A stretch of DNA of 64,000 nucleotides from Bacteroidota bacterium (lineage in GTDB: Bacteria; Bacteroidota; Bacteroidia; JABEUT01). The notes under the pieces were generated by a model. The model did no database searches. It had not been told where the DNA came from and saw only the letters and a program-made list of their open reading frames with translations. Below are positions 34,251 to 42,787 of the stretch, one piece after another; position 1 is the first letter of the stretch, and every line of letters starts with the position of its first letter. The stretch lies in the NCBI GenBank assembly GCA_013288345.1, contig JABDCA010000001.1:77417-141416 (forward strand), in the 5' to 3' direction. The position numbers were made by a program, and so were the translations under genes.

Positions 34251-35015
34251 TCATTTCTTAATTCTTTCAAATTCTATTTTCAAATCGCGCAACATACTCA
34301 TTATGCTTTCCAGATTCAATTCCTCAGGTTTGTTCTTCGATGTATTTATGGCACATTGGTATTCCCAAACCTCCAAAATATCTTCTGCTTTTACTTTATA
34401 AGGCTCGTACACCTTATTATCAGAATGCAAACTAAGTGTACCATCTTCCTTTACATTACTATATACACGCTTGTAAACCAAACCCTCATCGCGGGTTACC
34501 AAAATATAGGTTTGTCCGTCTTTTACTTCTCTTAACGATTCCATGTACTTGCCTATAACAAAGCTTCCATTGGTAAGCGGAGGCATTGAATCGCCCTTTA
34601 TTGGGAAAGCCCTGTGTTTGCCTACGGGTAGAAAAGGGAAATTCATGTGTTGCAGGCTTTCAATATATTCCGGATCTGCATATCCATTAAGATACCCCGC
34701 CTGCGCTTTAATGGGTACTACTTCAACTAGGTCATTACCATTTTTATCTACCATTATAGGAAACAGAATTCGGTTTTCACCCACTTTCATCAAATCTTCC
34801 GGTTTAGTTTTAGATAAATTGGCACGCAGGAGGGCATCTATGGCAACATGAAAATAATCAGCGAATTTTATTAATAGATCATAAGGTGGTTCAGCTCGGC
34901 CTTCTTCATAAGATGCTAAACGGCCTCTTGGAATGCTTAACTCGGTAGCAAGCGATTCCTGTGAAAGGTTCCGTAGGGCTCTGAGTGTTTTTATGTTTTT
35001 ATCTATTAGCGACAT
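34251..35015 (-). CDS. XRE-S24 LexA-like transcriptional regulator
   Basis: The protein has 254 residues from the ATG at 35015 (MSLIDKNIKTLRALRNLSQE). An upstream GTG at 35033 is possible but lies inside the promoter. An XRE helix-turn-helix (about 5-58: LSQESLATELSIPRGRLASYEEGRAEPPYDLL) is joined to an S24 peptidase domain. The catalytic Ser is in IKGDSMPPL, and the Lys is probably in GLVYKRVYSN. Such repressors cleave themselves when RecA filaments form, releasing target genes. There is an exact TAnnTTTG promoter, and two similar 19-bp palindromes sit at it, implying autorepression. Confidence 0.87.
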   Translation of the reverse strand: MSLIDKNIKTLRALRNLSQESLATELSIPRGRLASYEEGRAEPPYDLLIKFADYFHVAIDALLRANLSKTKPEDLMKVGENRILFPIMVDKNGNDLVEVVPIKAQAGYLNGYADPEYIESLQHMNFPFLPVGKHRAFPIKGDSMPPLTNGSFVIGKYMESLREVKDGQTYILVTRDEGLVYKRVYSNVKEDGTLSLHSDNKVYEPYKVKAEDILEVWEYQCAINTSKNKPEELNLESIMSMLRDLKIEFERIKK

Positions 35016-35033
35016 TGACAATATATTTAGCAC
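35015..35033. promoter_or_regulatory. Candidate operator O1 of the S24 regulator
   Basis: TTGACAATATATTTAGCAC matches the palindrome at 7355-7373 at 16 of 19 positions and shares its TATAT centre. It covers the region between the -10 and the start codon. Confidence 0.55.
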
Positions 35034-35062
35034 AAAATTACCAAGTATTTTATCAATTCAAA
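35033..35062 (-). promoter_or_regulatory. Promoter of the S24 regulator
   Basis: On the minus strand TTTG (35062-35059), 18 bases, then TAATTTTG (35040-35033) match the Bacteroidota TTTG/TAnnTTTG promoter. The transcript would start about 12 bases before the ATG. Confidence 0.6.
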
Positions 35063-35069
35063 TAGTTGA

Positions 35070-35088
35070 ATGCTATTATTTTTAGCAA
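35070..35088. promoter_or_regulatory. Candidate operator O2 of the S24 regulator
   Basis: ATGCTATTATTTTTAGCAA matches the 7355-7373 palindrome at 16 of 19 positions, with the same 7-5-7 spacing. It lies just upstream of the -33 element. The rest of the 35089-35313 gap shows no gene. Confidence 0.55.
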
Positions 35089-35313
35089 TATGACATAACT
35101 AATTGATTTACAGTTAATTATTTTTGATAAGAAAATCATCAAATTGAAAATATTTTTATCCAATCAGATAAATTACTCCTTTTTTAAGCTGCTAATTTCT
35201 TCATTATAGTGACCTATTTTGAGATTTAGACTATATCTATTGAATCAACTTATATTATTAATGAACCTTCATTCACAGTAATTGTCCTTCATTCTTTCTT
35301 CATGCTACCGCCA

Positions 35314-35321
35314 TACCTTTG
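35314..35321 (+). promoter_or_regulatory. TAnnTTTG -10 of first Lys-rich gene
   Basis: TACCTTTG, exact consensus, followed by TTCTCATAAACTAACCAAT, a leader that is repeated before the second gene. Confidence 0.65.
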
Positions 35322-35355
35322 TTCTCATAAACTAACCAATAAAATTAAAACTGTC

Positions 35356-35565
35356 ATGAAAAACTTAAGTTTAATCCTCGCTTCACTGGTTCTTTTCGCT
35401 GGTGTATCTTTTGCAAGTCCTATTACAAAGAAAAATGTAAAGCAAGACAAGGCAAAAACTGAAACAAAGAAAACTGAAAAGAAAGAAGACAAGAAAACAG
35501 ATAAGAAAGAGGTGAAGAAAGACACCAAGAAAACCGAAACCAAAACTACTACTGACAAAAAGTAA
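35356..35565 (+). CDS. Small secreted Lys-rich protein, copy 1
   Basis: The protein has 69 residues from the ATG at 35356. The longer frame from 35302 would include the promoter. A signal peptide MKNLSLILASLVLFAGVSFA precedes SPITKK. The mature part of about 49 residues is made almost only of Lys, Glu, Thr, Asp (KTETKKTEKKEDKKTDKKEV and similar), so it should be disordered and very basic. A near copy follows at 35749. It has its own promoter and terminator. Possible roles include binding to anionic envelope polymers or nucleic acid; none is established. Confidence 0.8.
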   Translation: MKNLSLILASLVLFAGVSFASPITKKNVKQDKAKTETKKTEKKEDKKTDKKEVKKDTKKTETKTTTDKK

Positions 35566-35583
35566 TTAGTTTGGCTCTTGCCT

Positions 35584-35616
35584 AAAAAAAGCCCCGCACT
35601 AGTGCGGGGCTTTTTT
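35584..35616 (+). terminator. Terminator of first Lys-rich gene
   Basis: GCCCCGCACTAGTGCGGGGC, a perfect palindrome, flanked by A7 and T6. Confidence 0.92.
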
Positions 35617-35706
35617 ATTTGTGCTAAACAAATCAGGTACAGTTTTATTTTAACGAATCTTAACAGTCGCTCAATTCCTCTTCACTTATTCTTCATTCTG
35701 CCACTA

Positions 35707-35714
35707 TACCTTTG
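35707..35714 (+). promoter_or_regulatory. TAnnTTTG -10 of second Lys-rich gene
   Basis: TACCTTTG with the same TTCTCATAAACTAACCAAT leader as the first copy. Confidence 0.65.
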
Positions 35715-35748
35715 TTCTCATAAACTAACCAATTAAATTTCAACTGTC

Positions 35749-35952
35749 ATGAAAAACTTAAGTTTAATCCTCGCTTCACTGGTTCTCTTCGCTGGTGTAT
35801 CTTTTGCAAGTCCTATTGTTAAGCACGTAAAACAAGACAAAGCAAAGACTGAAAAGAAAGAAACAAAGAAAGAAGAAGCTAAGCCTGCTGCCAAGAAAGA
35901 GGTAAAGAAAGAATCTAAAAAGACCGAAACCAAAGCTGCTGACAAGAAATAA
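35749..35952 (+). CDS. Small secreted Lys-rich protein, copy 2
   Basis: The protein has 67 residues. Its signal peptide and first residues (MKNLSLILASLVLFAGVSFA, then SPI) are identical to copy 1, and the DNA of that part is nearly identical too. The mature part diverges by Ala-containing repeats (EEAKPAAKKEVKKESKKTET). Promoter, leader, gene and terminator are all duplicated, which points to a recent tandem duplication of a complete transcription unit. Function unknown; likely a disordered polycation in the envelope. Confidence 0.82.
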   Translation: MKNLSLILASLVLFAGVSFASPIVKHVKQDKAKTEKKETKKEEAKPAAKKEVKKESKKTETKAADKK

Positions 35953-35976
35953 TCATCTTGTAAGCTCTTACACGAA

Positions 35977-36006
35977 AAGCCTCGCACCAGTGCGGGGCTT
36001 TTTTTT
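35977..36006 (+). terminator. Terminator of second Lys-rich gene
   Basis: Stem AAGCCTCGCA / TGCGGGGCTT (one G-T pair), loop CCAG, then T8 in all. Confidence 0.9.
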
Positions 36007-36020
36007 ATTGCCAAAATACA

Positions 36021-36085
36021 ACCCCAACCCCTAAAGGGGCTTTAGAACGCTTTATGCATTTAAAAAAACCTTTAGGGGCAGGGGT
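36021..36085. repeat. Inverted repeat, ACCCC..CCCCTAAAGG type
   Basis: ACCCCAACCCCTAAAGG (36021-36037) is inverted at 36069-36085 as CCTTTAGGGGCAGGGGT, one mismatch. Such repeats are frequent between genes of Bacteroidota. Confidence 0.65.
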
Positions 36086-36126
36086 AAAAGAATCAATGTA
36101 TATTTATAGCTCCAATTTTATCGGCA

Positions 36127-38496
36127 GTGAAAACCCTACCCCTGGTATTTGTCCTGTTTTTTGGTTCCATGACTAATGTGTTTGCCCAACACCATAAGGC
36201 AGATTCTATTAAATATGTGTTGGCCAATGCCAAACAGGACACGGTTAAAATAGGTGCATTATTTGCCCTGGCATCCGAAATGGAAACCAGTAATCCGGAT
36301 AGCTCGTTACTACTAAGCCGTCAATCGTTGGCATGGTCACGTAAAATTTCGTGGGTAAAAGGTATTATAGGATCGGTATATGATATTGGTGTTTATACCT
36401 ATGTAAAAGGAGATTTAAACACAGCACTGGTATATGAGGATAGCGCACTGGCAATGTGCAGCACATACAAAAATACCGAGAGGTTGAATTCTATATATAA
36501 TATGTTGGGCAATATTACTTCTGATCAGGATAAGTATGCCATTGGGCTCGACTACTATTTTAAAGCGCTGGCAATAGACACTATCATCAGTAAAAAATCG
36601 CTTGCCGACCTGTATAATAATATAGCCTTAGACTATCAGGATATAGCTAATTATGTAAATGCAGAAGTATATTACTTTAAGTCGGAAAGAATATACGAAG
36701 ATGAGAATAACCAGGAAGGCATTGCAACTGTTAATACCAATTTGGGGAATTTATATGAAATGCAGGGTGACTTAAAAAAAGGAATAGAATGCAAGTTTAA
36801 AGCATTGAAAATAGATAGTTCATTTAATAATCAGGAGAACCTGATCTTTGATTATCAGAATATAGGGCACAGTTATTTAATAAAAAATGATTATGCCGCA
36901 ACTCTTATTTACACTTTCAAATCGCTGAATGCAGCAAAAAAAATGGGGGTTACTTCTCAGGCCTATGCTTCTTATTCAAACATAGCAGAAGCATTTCTCG
37001 ATATTTATCACTTCGATTCAACTGCTAAAGAATTTACATATATGGCTTACGGAAATAAGGTGTCTATTGAGCGCACCGCCATGCTCGATTCTGCACTAGT
37101 ATATGAGCAAAAGTGTATAGAATCGGCCAATGCAGCGAATAACAAGACCAGCCTTATTACAGCTTATATGGGAATAGGCAATGTATATAATTTAAGGAAA
37201 GAAGAAATTCGTGCAATAGCATTCTATCAGCATGCATTTGATATTGCCGATAGCGTGGGCGTTTTACAGGAAAAGATGGATGCATCGAAAACACTTGGGC
37301 ATGCATTTGCAAGTGTAGGCAATTATCAATCGGCTGCAAAGTATCTCGATATAGTTATTAAGCTTAAAGATTCTATTTTTAGTCAAGACAAGCAAAAGGC
37401 CATCGGCAATATAGAGGCTCAATACGACTACGATACAAAACTACTTGCACAGAAAAAAGAACGCGAAAAAGAAGAAGCCGTTGCGGCAGAAAAAGACAAA
37501 CGCCAAAAATTTGTTATCGTAGGTATATCTGCCGGGCTCGGATTTGTACTTATATTTTTAACATTGCTATTCAGGCGTTTTAAAATAACCAATGAGCAGA
37601 AAAAGATAATTGAGACACAAAAGAAAGATGTAGATGCTGCATACAGGCAGTTGAACAGCACCCATGCCGAGTTGCAGGAAAAAGACAAAGACATTACAGA
37701 CAGTATTGCTTATGCCCGCAAAATACAAAGTGCCATACTTCCATCGGAAGATTCATTAAAAGAACAATTGGGAGAATGTTTTGTACTGTATAAGCCACGC
37801 GATGTGGTAAGTGGAGATTTTTATTGGTTCCATTCCCTTGGCAACAAGTTAATATTTGCAGTGGTAGATTGTACAGGCCATGGTGTACCCGGTGCGTTTA
37901 TGAGCATGATAGGCAACAGCATACTTAACCAGGTGGTTATTGAAAACAAAGCCAGCCATACATCTGATATATTAGGTCAAATGCGCAATAACTTATTAAA
38001 ACAATTGCAGCAAAAAGGACAAGAGTCTGTATCGCGCGATGGTATGGATATGTCAATATGTATTTGGGATAAGGATAAGAACACGCTGGAATATTCAGGC
38101 GCTAACAACCCGCTCTACCTCGTACGGAAGAACATAAGCAGCACTGCTTCTCAAAACCCAAAACTAAGGCCACATGGCAACAATATGCTTGAGCTATTGC
38201 CTGACAAACAACCAATAGGTTACCAGGAAGGCAAAATGGAAATAAATTTCAGCACACAAACCATACAACTGCAAAAAGGCGATTCGGTTTATATTGCATC
38301 GGATGGTTACCACGACCAGTTTGGAGGAGAGAAAAATAAAAAATTCACCTCACGTGCATTCCGCGACCTGCTTGTTTCATTAGGAGATAAGCCAATAGCA
38401 CAACAAAAGCAAATACTCGATGGCACCATTGAAACATGGAAAGGTACTTATGCCCAAACGGATGATATTTGTGTAATGGGTATTAAGATTTCTTAG
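36127..38496 (+). CDS. TPR sensor with SpoIIE/PP2C-type phosphatase domain
   Basis: The protein has 789 residues from a GTG. A signal peptide (to about 20, NVFA|QHH) leads into roughly eight TPR units (about 40-420) in the periplasm. A membrane helix (about 463-483), a coiled coil (to about 530) and a cytosolic SpoIIE phosphatase domain (about 545-789) follow, with metal-site motifs SGDFYWF, VVDCTGHGVPGAFMSMIG and the late DDICVMGIK. Such proteins dephosphorylate anti-sigma-factor antagonists or other Ser/Thr phosphoproteins in response to an outside signal. The partner switch proteins are not in the window. It overlaps the convergent DUF2252 gene by 14 bases. Confidence 0.88.
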   Translation: MKTLPLVFVLFFGSMTNVFAQHHKADSIKYVLANAKQDTVKIGALFALASEMETSNPDSSLLLSRQSLAWSRKISWVKGIIGSVYDIGVYTYVKGDLNTALVYEDSALAMCSTYKNTERLNSIYNMLGNITSDQDKYAIGLDYYFKALAIDTIISKKSLADLYNNIALDYQDIANYVNAEVYYFKSERIYEDENNQEGIATVNTNLGNLYEMQGDLKKGIECKFKALKIDSSFNNQENLIFDYQNIGHSYLIKNDYAATLIYTFKSLNAAKKMGVTSQAYASYSNIAEAFLDIYHFDSTAKEFTYMAYGNKVSIERTAMLDSALVYEQKCIESANAANNKTSLITAYMGIGNVYNLRKEEIRAIAFYQHAFDIADSVGVLQEKMDASKTLGHAFASVGNYQSAAKYLDIVIKLKDSIFSQDKQKAIGNIEAQYDYDTKLLAQKKEREKEEAVAAEKDKRQKFVIVGISAGLGFVLIFLTLLFRRFKITNEQKKIIETQKKDVDAAYRQLNSTHAELQEKDKDITDSIAYARKIQSAILPSEDSLKEQLGECFVLYKPRDVVSGDFYWFHSLGNKLIFAVVDCTGHGVPGAFMSMIGNSILNQVVIENKASHTSDILGQMRNNLLKQLQQKGQESVSRDGMDMSICIWDKDKNTLEYSGANNPLYLVRKNISSTASQNPKLRPHGNNMLELLPDKQPIGYQEGKMEINFSTQTIQLQKGDSVYIASDGYHDQFGGEKNKKFTSRAFRDLLVSLGDKPIAQQKQILDGTIETWKGTYAQTDDICVMGIKIS

Positions 38497-39703
38497 CCTG
38501 CTTAAAGAAACCCTTATCATAAGCGTCGCAGTATGCCTTATAATACTTATCAGTAGTTGCTAATGTCCTGGTGGAATATTCAAGCAACATCTTTTTTACC
38601 TTACTGCTTTCTTTTGCATAATTTATAAGTGTATCGGTAATAGCTGAGCCGTCTCGTCCTCCACTTCGCAAATTGCTCCATGCGCAAATGGCAGCCATAT
38701 CCTCCAATATGTTCTTCAGTTTTTTTGTGTTTTCCTTAAATAACCTGTAATCAATTCTATCTGCTGATGGCTGCAATTCTTTCAATACAAAATTCCGTTT
38801 ACCCATATTAATACTTGCAAGCAATGCAGGTGGGGCAGATAGGGTCCTTTTTTGTACCTCAACCACCCGATCACCTTCGTTCTTCCACTTAGGCTGTTTA
38901 ACTTTAATGTTGTTCTCGAGGCACGATGGGAATGCTTCTTTAAGATCGAGTAAAAAGTAACCATCGGGTTCTCCCCTGCCTTCTACTAAAACAGCATATC
39001 GCCTTAGTCCAAGGCTCGATGTACCGGCAATTCGAAATGCAACGTCTTTTACTTTATAAAAGCCCGGATTAGTAGTTCCTGTTGCCCATTGAGAAATTCT
39101 TGTTGCAACCTCTTCTTTTTGAACTTCACTGATTGGTAATGTATGCACATTATCTATTACCAGTTTTATATGTCCTTTTTTCATTACTGTTCGCTTATCA
39201 ATAAATGCTTTCCGCTTCCTACTCTGCACTTTCTCCAAAAACTTCCGCATAACACCACGGGTTGTTTCCGGTTGCAATTCACGTATATAGCCTTCAGCAA
39301 GTTTTTCAAAATAAATATCAATAAACACATTGCACAGATCCTGTGCTTCGCCTGCTTTTAACTTCAGGCTGCCTGCAGATATATAAATACTCATCAACAT
39401 CCTGCTTATATCAATCAGTAATGGCCCCAGCACACATTCATCAAAGTCATTCACTCCAAAATATGTCATTCTATTATCGCCTTTATAGCTGCCTAAGTTT
39501 TCCAGGTGCAGGTCTCCGCTCAGCCAAACATTAGGCGCATCATGCAAAAACGAATTTGCAGGTATATCTGCATACAGCAAATGCGGAATTGCACGGTAAA
39601 ACCTATATTTATCTTCGCGCATGGCCTTATACTTCCGCTTTAGCAGATCAGGTAAACGGCCCTTGTTATATTCTTTTATTTTTTCTGCAATTTCATTACT
39701 CAT
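38483..39703 (-). CDS. DUF2252-family protein
   Basis: The protein has 406 residues. WLSGDLHLENLGSYKGDN and NDFDECVLGPLLIDISRM mark the DUF2252 family, which has a kinase-like (aminoglycoside-phosphotransferase) fold: the HxxN and DFD-like motifs correspond to the catalytic loop and Mg2+ site. IAGTSSLGLRRYAVLVEGRG forms the substrate or nucleotide region. The function of the family is not known. The end overlaps the convergent phosphatase gene by 14 bases. Confidence 0.87.
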   Translation of the reverse strand: MSNEIAEKIKEYNKGRLPDLLKRKYKAMREDKYRFYRAIPHLLYADIPANSFLHDAPNVWLSGDLHLENLGSYKGDNRMTYFGVNDFDECVLGPLLIDISRMLMSIYISAGSLKLKAGEAQDLCNVFIDIYFEKLAEGYIRELQPETTRGVMRKFLEKVQSRKRKAFIDKRTVMKKGHIKLVIDNVHTLPISEVQKEEVATRISQWATGTTNPGFYKVKDVAFRIAGTSSLGLRRYAVLVEGRGEPDGYFLLDLKEAFPSCLENNIKVKQPKWKNEGDRVVEVQKRTLSAPPALLASINMGKRNFVLKELQPSADRIDYRLFKENTKKLKNILEDMAAICAWSNLRSGGRDGSAITDTLINYAKESSKVKKMLLEYSTRTLATTDKYYKAYCDAYDKGFFKQAKKS

Positions 39704-39859
39704 AAAGGTGCTTCTTTAAATACAGTATAGTGTTCCACTAAAATACTAAAATCTTTGCACCCTTGTAGTTTTAATAACCATCATTGTACAGCCCTGAAAA
39801 AGAACAAGATATCTATTCCTTTTCTGTAGCTTTGCTTCTTATCAGCTAAAACAAAAAGA

Positions 39860-40579
39860 ATGCCTATAATAAGGAAAGTGTTTAATAAACTGCAACCGCC
39901 ACCAACCTCTGCCAGGCATTACGAGTACTCCATGCTCTTCTCGGCCGATGATGATGCCGGAAAGCCTTCTAAACGATTACTTGATATAGCTATTGACTCG
40001 GCAAAACTTGCAATGCAAACCAATTTAGATGATATAGCACAACGAACAAAACAAGGGAATTATCTTGATGTTTGGCCAGGCGAACACTATAAACTCCTTT
40101 CGGGCATAGTGCAAACCCTGAAACCAAAACTTGTTATTGAAATAGGTACAGAAAAGGGCCTATCAGCTCTTTGCATGAAAAAATATTTATTGCCTGGCAC
40201 TAAGCTTGCAACCTTCGATCTGATCGATTGGAAAAAATATCCGGGCGGAGCACACTTAAAAGAAACTGATTTTGCTGACAAAAGCTTAGTTCAATATACC
40301 GATGACCTTTCATCGAAGGAAGGGCTGAAAAAACATGCTGAACTATTGAAAAATGCAGACCTCATTTTTTTAGATGCGGCTAAAGATGGTACTCAGGAAC
40401 AGATGTTTATAGATAATTTTAAAACAATTGATTTTGTTAATGATCCTATACTTATTTTTGACGACATACGCCTTTGGAATATGTTAAAGATATGGAGAGA
40501 TATTCCTCTCTTTAAACTCGATATAACATCTTTTGGCCATTGGTCGGGAACAGGATTAGTAGAATGGAAGAAATTTTAA
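39860..40579 (+). CDS. Class I SAM-dependent methyltransferase
   Basis: The protein has 239 residues. Motif I is LVIEIGTEKGLSALCM (about 93-108) and a later acidic strand reads LIFLDAAKDGTQEQM, as in O-methyltransferases of the CmcI or catechol type. The closing IFDDIRLWNM strand and helix suits metal-dependent O-methyl transfer. It stands at the head of the polysaccharide region, so it may methylate a sugar, but that is inferred from position. Confidence 0.78.
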   Translation: MPIIRKVFNKLQPPPTSARHYEYSMLFSADDDAGKPSKRLLDIAIDSAKLAMQTNLDDIAQRTKQGNYLDVWPGEHYKLLSGIVQTLKPKLVIEIGTEKGLSALCMKKYLLPGTKLATFDLIDWKKYPGGAHLKETDFADKSLVQYTDDLSSKEGLKKHAELLKNADLIFLDAAKDGTQEQMFIDNFKTIDFVNDPILIFDDIRLWNMLKIWRDIPLFKLDITSFGHWSGTGLVEWKKF

Positions 40580-40643
40580 ATTATACAGGCAAGAAAAGAC
40601 GAATGAAACAAATTATTCAGCGCTTTTTAAATTCCGTATTGTA

Positions 40644-41924
40644 GTGATAAAAAAGTTTTTATTTGGTTCGGCGTTTGCAAAAAACATATTTACACTGGTA
40701 AGCTATACGGCGCTTGCACAGGTAATAAACTTCGGCTTTAACATTTTACTCGCGCGCATTTATGGCCCTTCAGCTTTTGGTGCACTTACTGTATTCACTT
40801 CCCTCATTTCTTTTGTAACGGTTGTTTCCTGCGGCAAATACGACGTAGCTATTGTTGCTGCCGCCGATAAGCAGGATGCCGAAGGACTGGTATCATTAGG
40901 TATGTGGATAACCTGGCTAACTGCCATTGCAACAGCCATTGCAGCCTGGGTTGTATATGCAGTACCTCTGAATTTTTACAATCAGAGTGCGGTAAGGCAT
41001 TGGTTCTTTGTTATTCCAGTTTCGTTGGTGTTGCTTAGCCTGTTCCAGCTTTTTTGGATGTGGAACGTACGCGAAAAAAGATTTAACCGAGTATCATTCC
41101 TGCGCCCGCTTGAGGCAACGGTGAATAATGGAGTAGCGTTATTGTTAAGAGGCTATGAAGCAACAGGATTATTGATAGGAACTATTGCAGGGCAAACTGT
41201 TTCAGCAGTTCTTATTATGATTCTCACTATACGAAAAGATGGCTGGAAATTGGTCACCTATCCTGTAAATAAACTTACCAAGCTGGCTGCCAAATATTCC
41301 GAGTTTCCTAAAATAAATATACTGCAGGGCTTTGTAGATGCTATACAAATGAGCATTATTGTATTGGTGGCATCGGCTTATTTTTCTGCAGCAGAAATTG
41401 GTTACTACGGTATGTGTATGCGTGTGCTGCAAGTTCCGGTGAGGTTAATCGTTTTACCTTTTTCTCATGTCTTTTTTGCTGAGGCATCAGAAACATATCG
41501 CGAGGGTAAAGACATGTATGGACTCGTAAAACGTATTACACTCCAGACCGGTGCAATAACTATTGCCATACCTATAATACTTTTATTTGCAGGCTCTTTT
41601 CTTTTCAAAACTATTTTTGGCCCTCAATGGGGCGAAGCCGGTATTTACGCAGCTGCTCTCTCTCCATGGATATTTTTCGATATGTTACGCGCACCAATTG
41701 TACAGATAGCATCTATACTTGGCAAGCAAAAGATTATATTATTCCTTACCCTTGCATCGAATGCTGTATTAGTTGCTGTAATTGCCATTGGTCTAGCATG
41801 CCATGTAAATTTCTTAATACTGCTTACACTAATCTCCATTACCCAAAGCCTTGTAAATATTGCTATGATACTTGTAATTTTCAATATGGCACGTAATGCC
41901 ACTCCGCAAAAACCTACAGTGTAA
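40644..41924 (+). CDS. Wzx-type lipopolysaccharide/polysaccharide flippase
   Basis: The protein has 426 residues from a GTG. Twelve or more hydrophobic segments fit the MOP/MATE-like flippase fold. Near the N-terminus NFGFNILLARIYGPSAFGALTVFTSL shows the typical LAR.yGP..fG element of O-antigen translocases. It moves lipid-linked sugar units from the inner to the outer face of the cytoplasmic membrane. Its stop overlaps the start of the next glycosyltransferase by 1 base. Confidence 0.88.
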   Translation: MIKKFLFGSAFAKNIFTLVSYTALAQVINFGFNILLARIYGPSAFGALTVFTSLISFVTVVSCGKYDVAIVAAADKQDAEGLVSLGMWITWLTAIATAIAAWVVYAVPLNFYNQSAVRHWFFVIPVSLVLLSLFQLFWMWNVREKRFNRVSFLRPLEATVNNGVALLLRGYEATGLLIGTIAGQTVSAVLIMILTIRKDGWKLVTYPVNKLTKLAAKYSEFPKINILQGFVDAIQMSIIVLVASAYFSAAEIGYYGMCMRVLQVPVRLIVLPFSHVFFAEASETYREGKDMYGLVKRITLQTGAITIAIPIILLFAGSFLFKTIFGPQWGEAGIYAAALSPWIFFDMLRAPIVQIASILGKQKIILFLTLASNAVLVAVIAIGLACHVNFLILLTLISITQSLVNIAMILVIFNMARNATPQKPTV

Positions 41925-42787
41925 TGATATACGACTGTTTTACATTTTTTAATGAGCTTGACCTGCTTGAGATACGTATGAATACACTTAACAGTGTAGT
42001 AGATAAATTTGTACTTGTAGAAGCTACACGCACCCACCAGGGAAAAGAAAAGCCATTGCACTACGCCGAAAATAAAGCCCGATACGCTGCATTTGCCGAT
42101 AAAATCATTCATGTGGTGGTAGATGAATATCCACCTTATGAAGGAGAGTCGGCATGGGTATTAGAACATCATCAACGTAATATGATAAGTAAAGGGCTCA
42201 AAGACTGCAAGCCTAACGATACGGTACTTATATCGGACGTTGATGAAATACCGGATCCAAAACAAATTTTGCATTTTAAAGATAAAAGCGGGATAAAAAT
42301 ATTCCGCCAGAAGATGTATTACTACTTTATTAATTGCATGAGTGCTACCTATAGCAGTAGCTATCGTTGGAATGGTACAATTATGGCAAACTATAATAAA
42401 TTGGGGCGAATACAGGATTTACGGGAACTAAGCATGCAATTGTCAAGCGTGTTTCATGTAAAAACTATTAATCGCATTTATTGGCGGTTATGGAAATTGC
42501 GCAACACTACTCTTAAAGGCAAAAAGATTGTGTTTATACCCGATGGGGGTTGGCACTTTAGTTATTTAGGTGGAGAAGAAATGATACTAAAAAAACTAGA
42601 AGCCTTTGCACACACCGAATACAACAAAGCAGAATACAAGAACATTGAAACCATCCGCAAAGCCATAAAGAACGGGGATGATATTTTCGGAAGAGATTTT
42701 AGATATAAAAATGTACCGCTAGATAATTCCTTTCCGAAATATATTGTAGAGAACAAACAGAAATTTGCCCGGCTTATTTCTGAATAA
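41924..42787 (+). CDS. Glycosyltransferase family 17-like protein
   Basis: The protein has 287 residues. MIYDCFTFFNELDLLEIRMN, VLVEATRTHQGKEKPLHY, the acidic ISDVDEIPDP and IPDGGWHFSYLGG are characteristic of GT17, the family of eukaryotic beta-1,4-N-acetylglucosaminyltransferase III and its bacterial relatives. It probably adds one sugar to a surface glycan, using a nucleotide sugar at the DVD motif. There is no signal peptide. Its end overlaps the convergent GT4 gene by 14 bases. Confidence 0.87.
   Translation: MIYDCFTFFNELDLLEIRMNTLNSVVDKFVLVEATRTHQGKEKPLHYAENKARYAAFADKIIHVVVDEYPPYEGESAWVLEHHQRNMISKGLKDCKPNDTVLISDVDEIPDPKQILHFKDKSGIKIFRQKMYYYFINCMSATYSSSYRWNGTIMANYNKLGRIQDLRELSMQLSSVFHVKTINRIYWRLWKLRNTTLKGKKIVFIPDGGWHFSYLGGEEMILKKLEAFAHTEYNKAEYKNIETIRKAIKNGDDIFGRDFRYKNVPLDNSFPKYIVENKQKFARLISE

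Noticed and set aside
38483-42787. Two convergent 14-base gene overlaps (38483-38496, 42774-42787) as a regulatory device
   Set aside because: Equal length seems coincidental; the overlapping sequences are unrelated.
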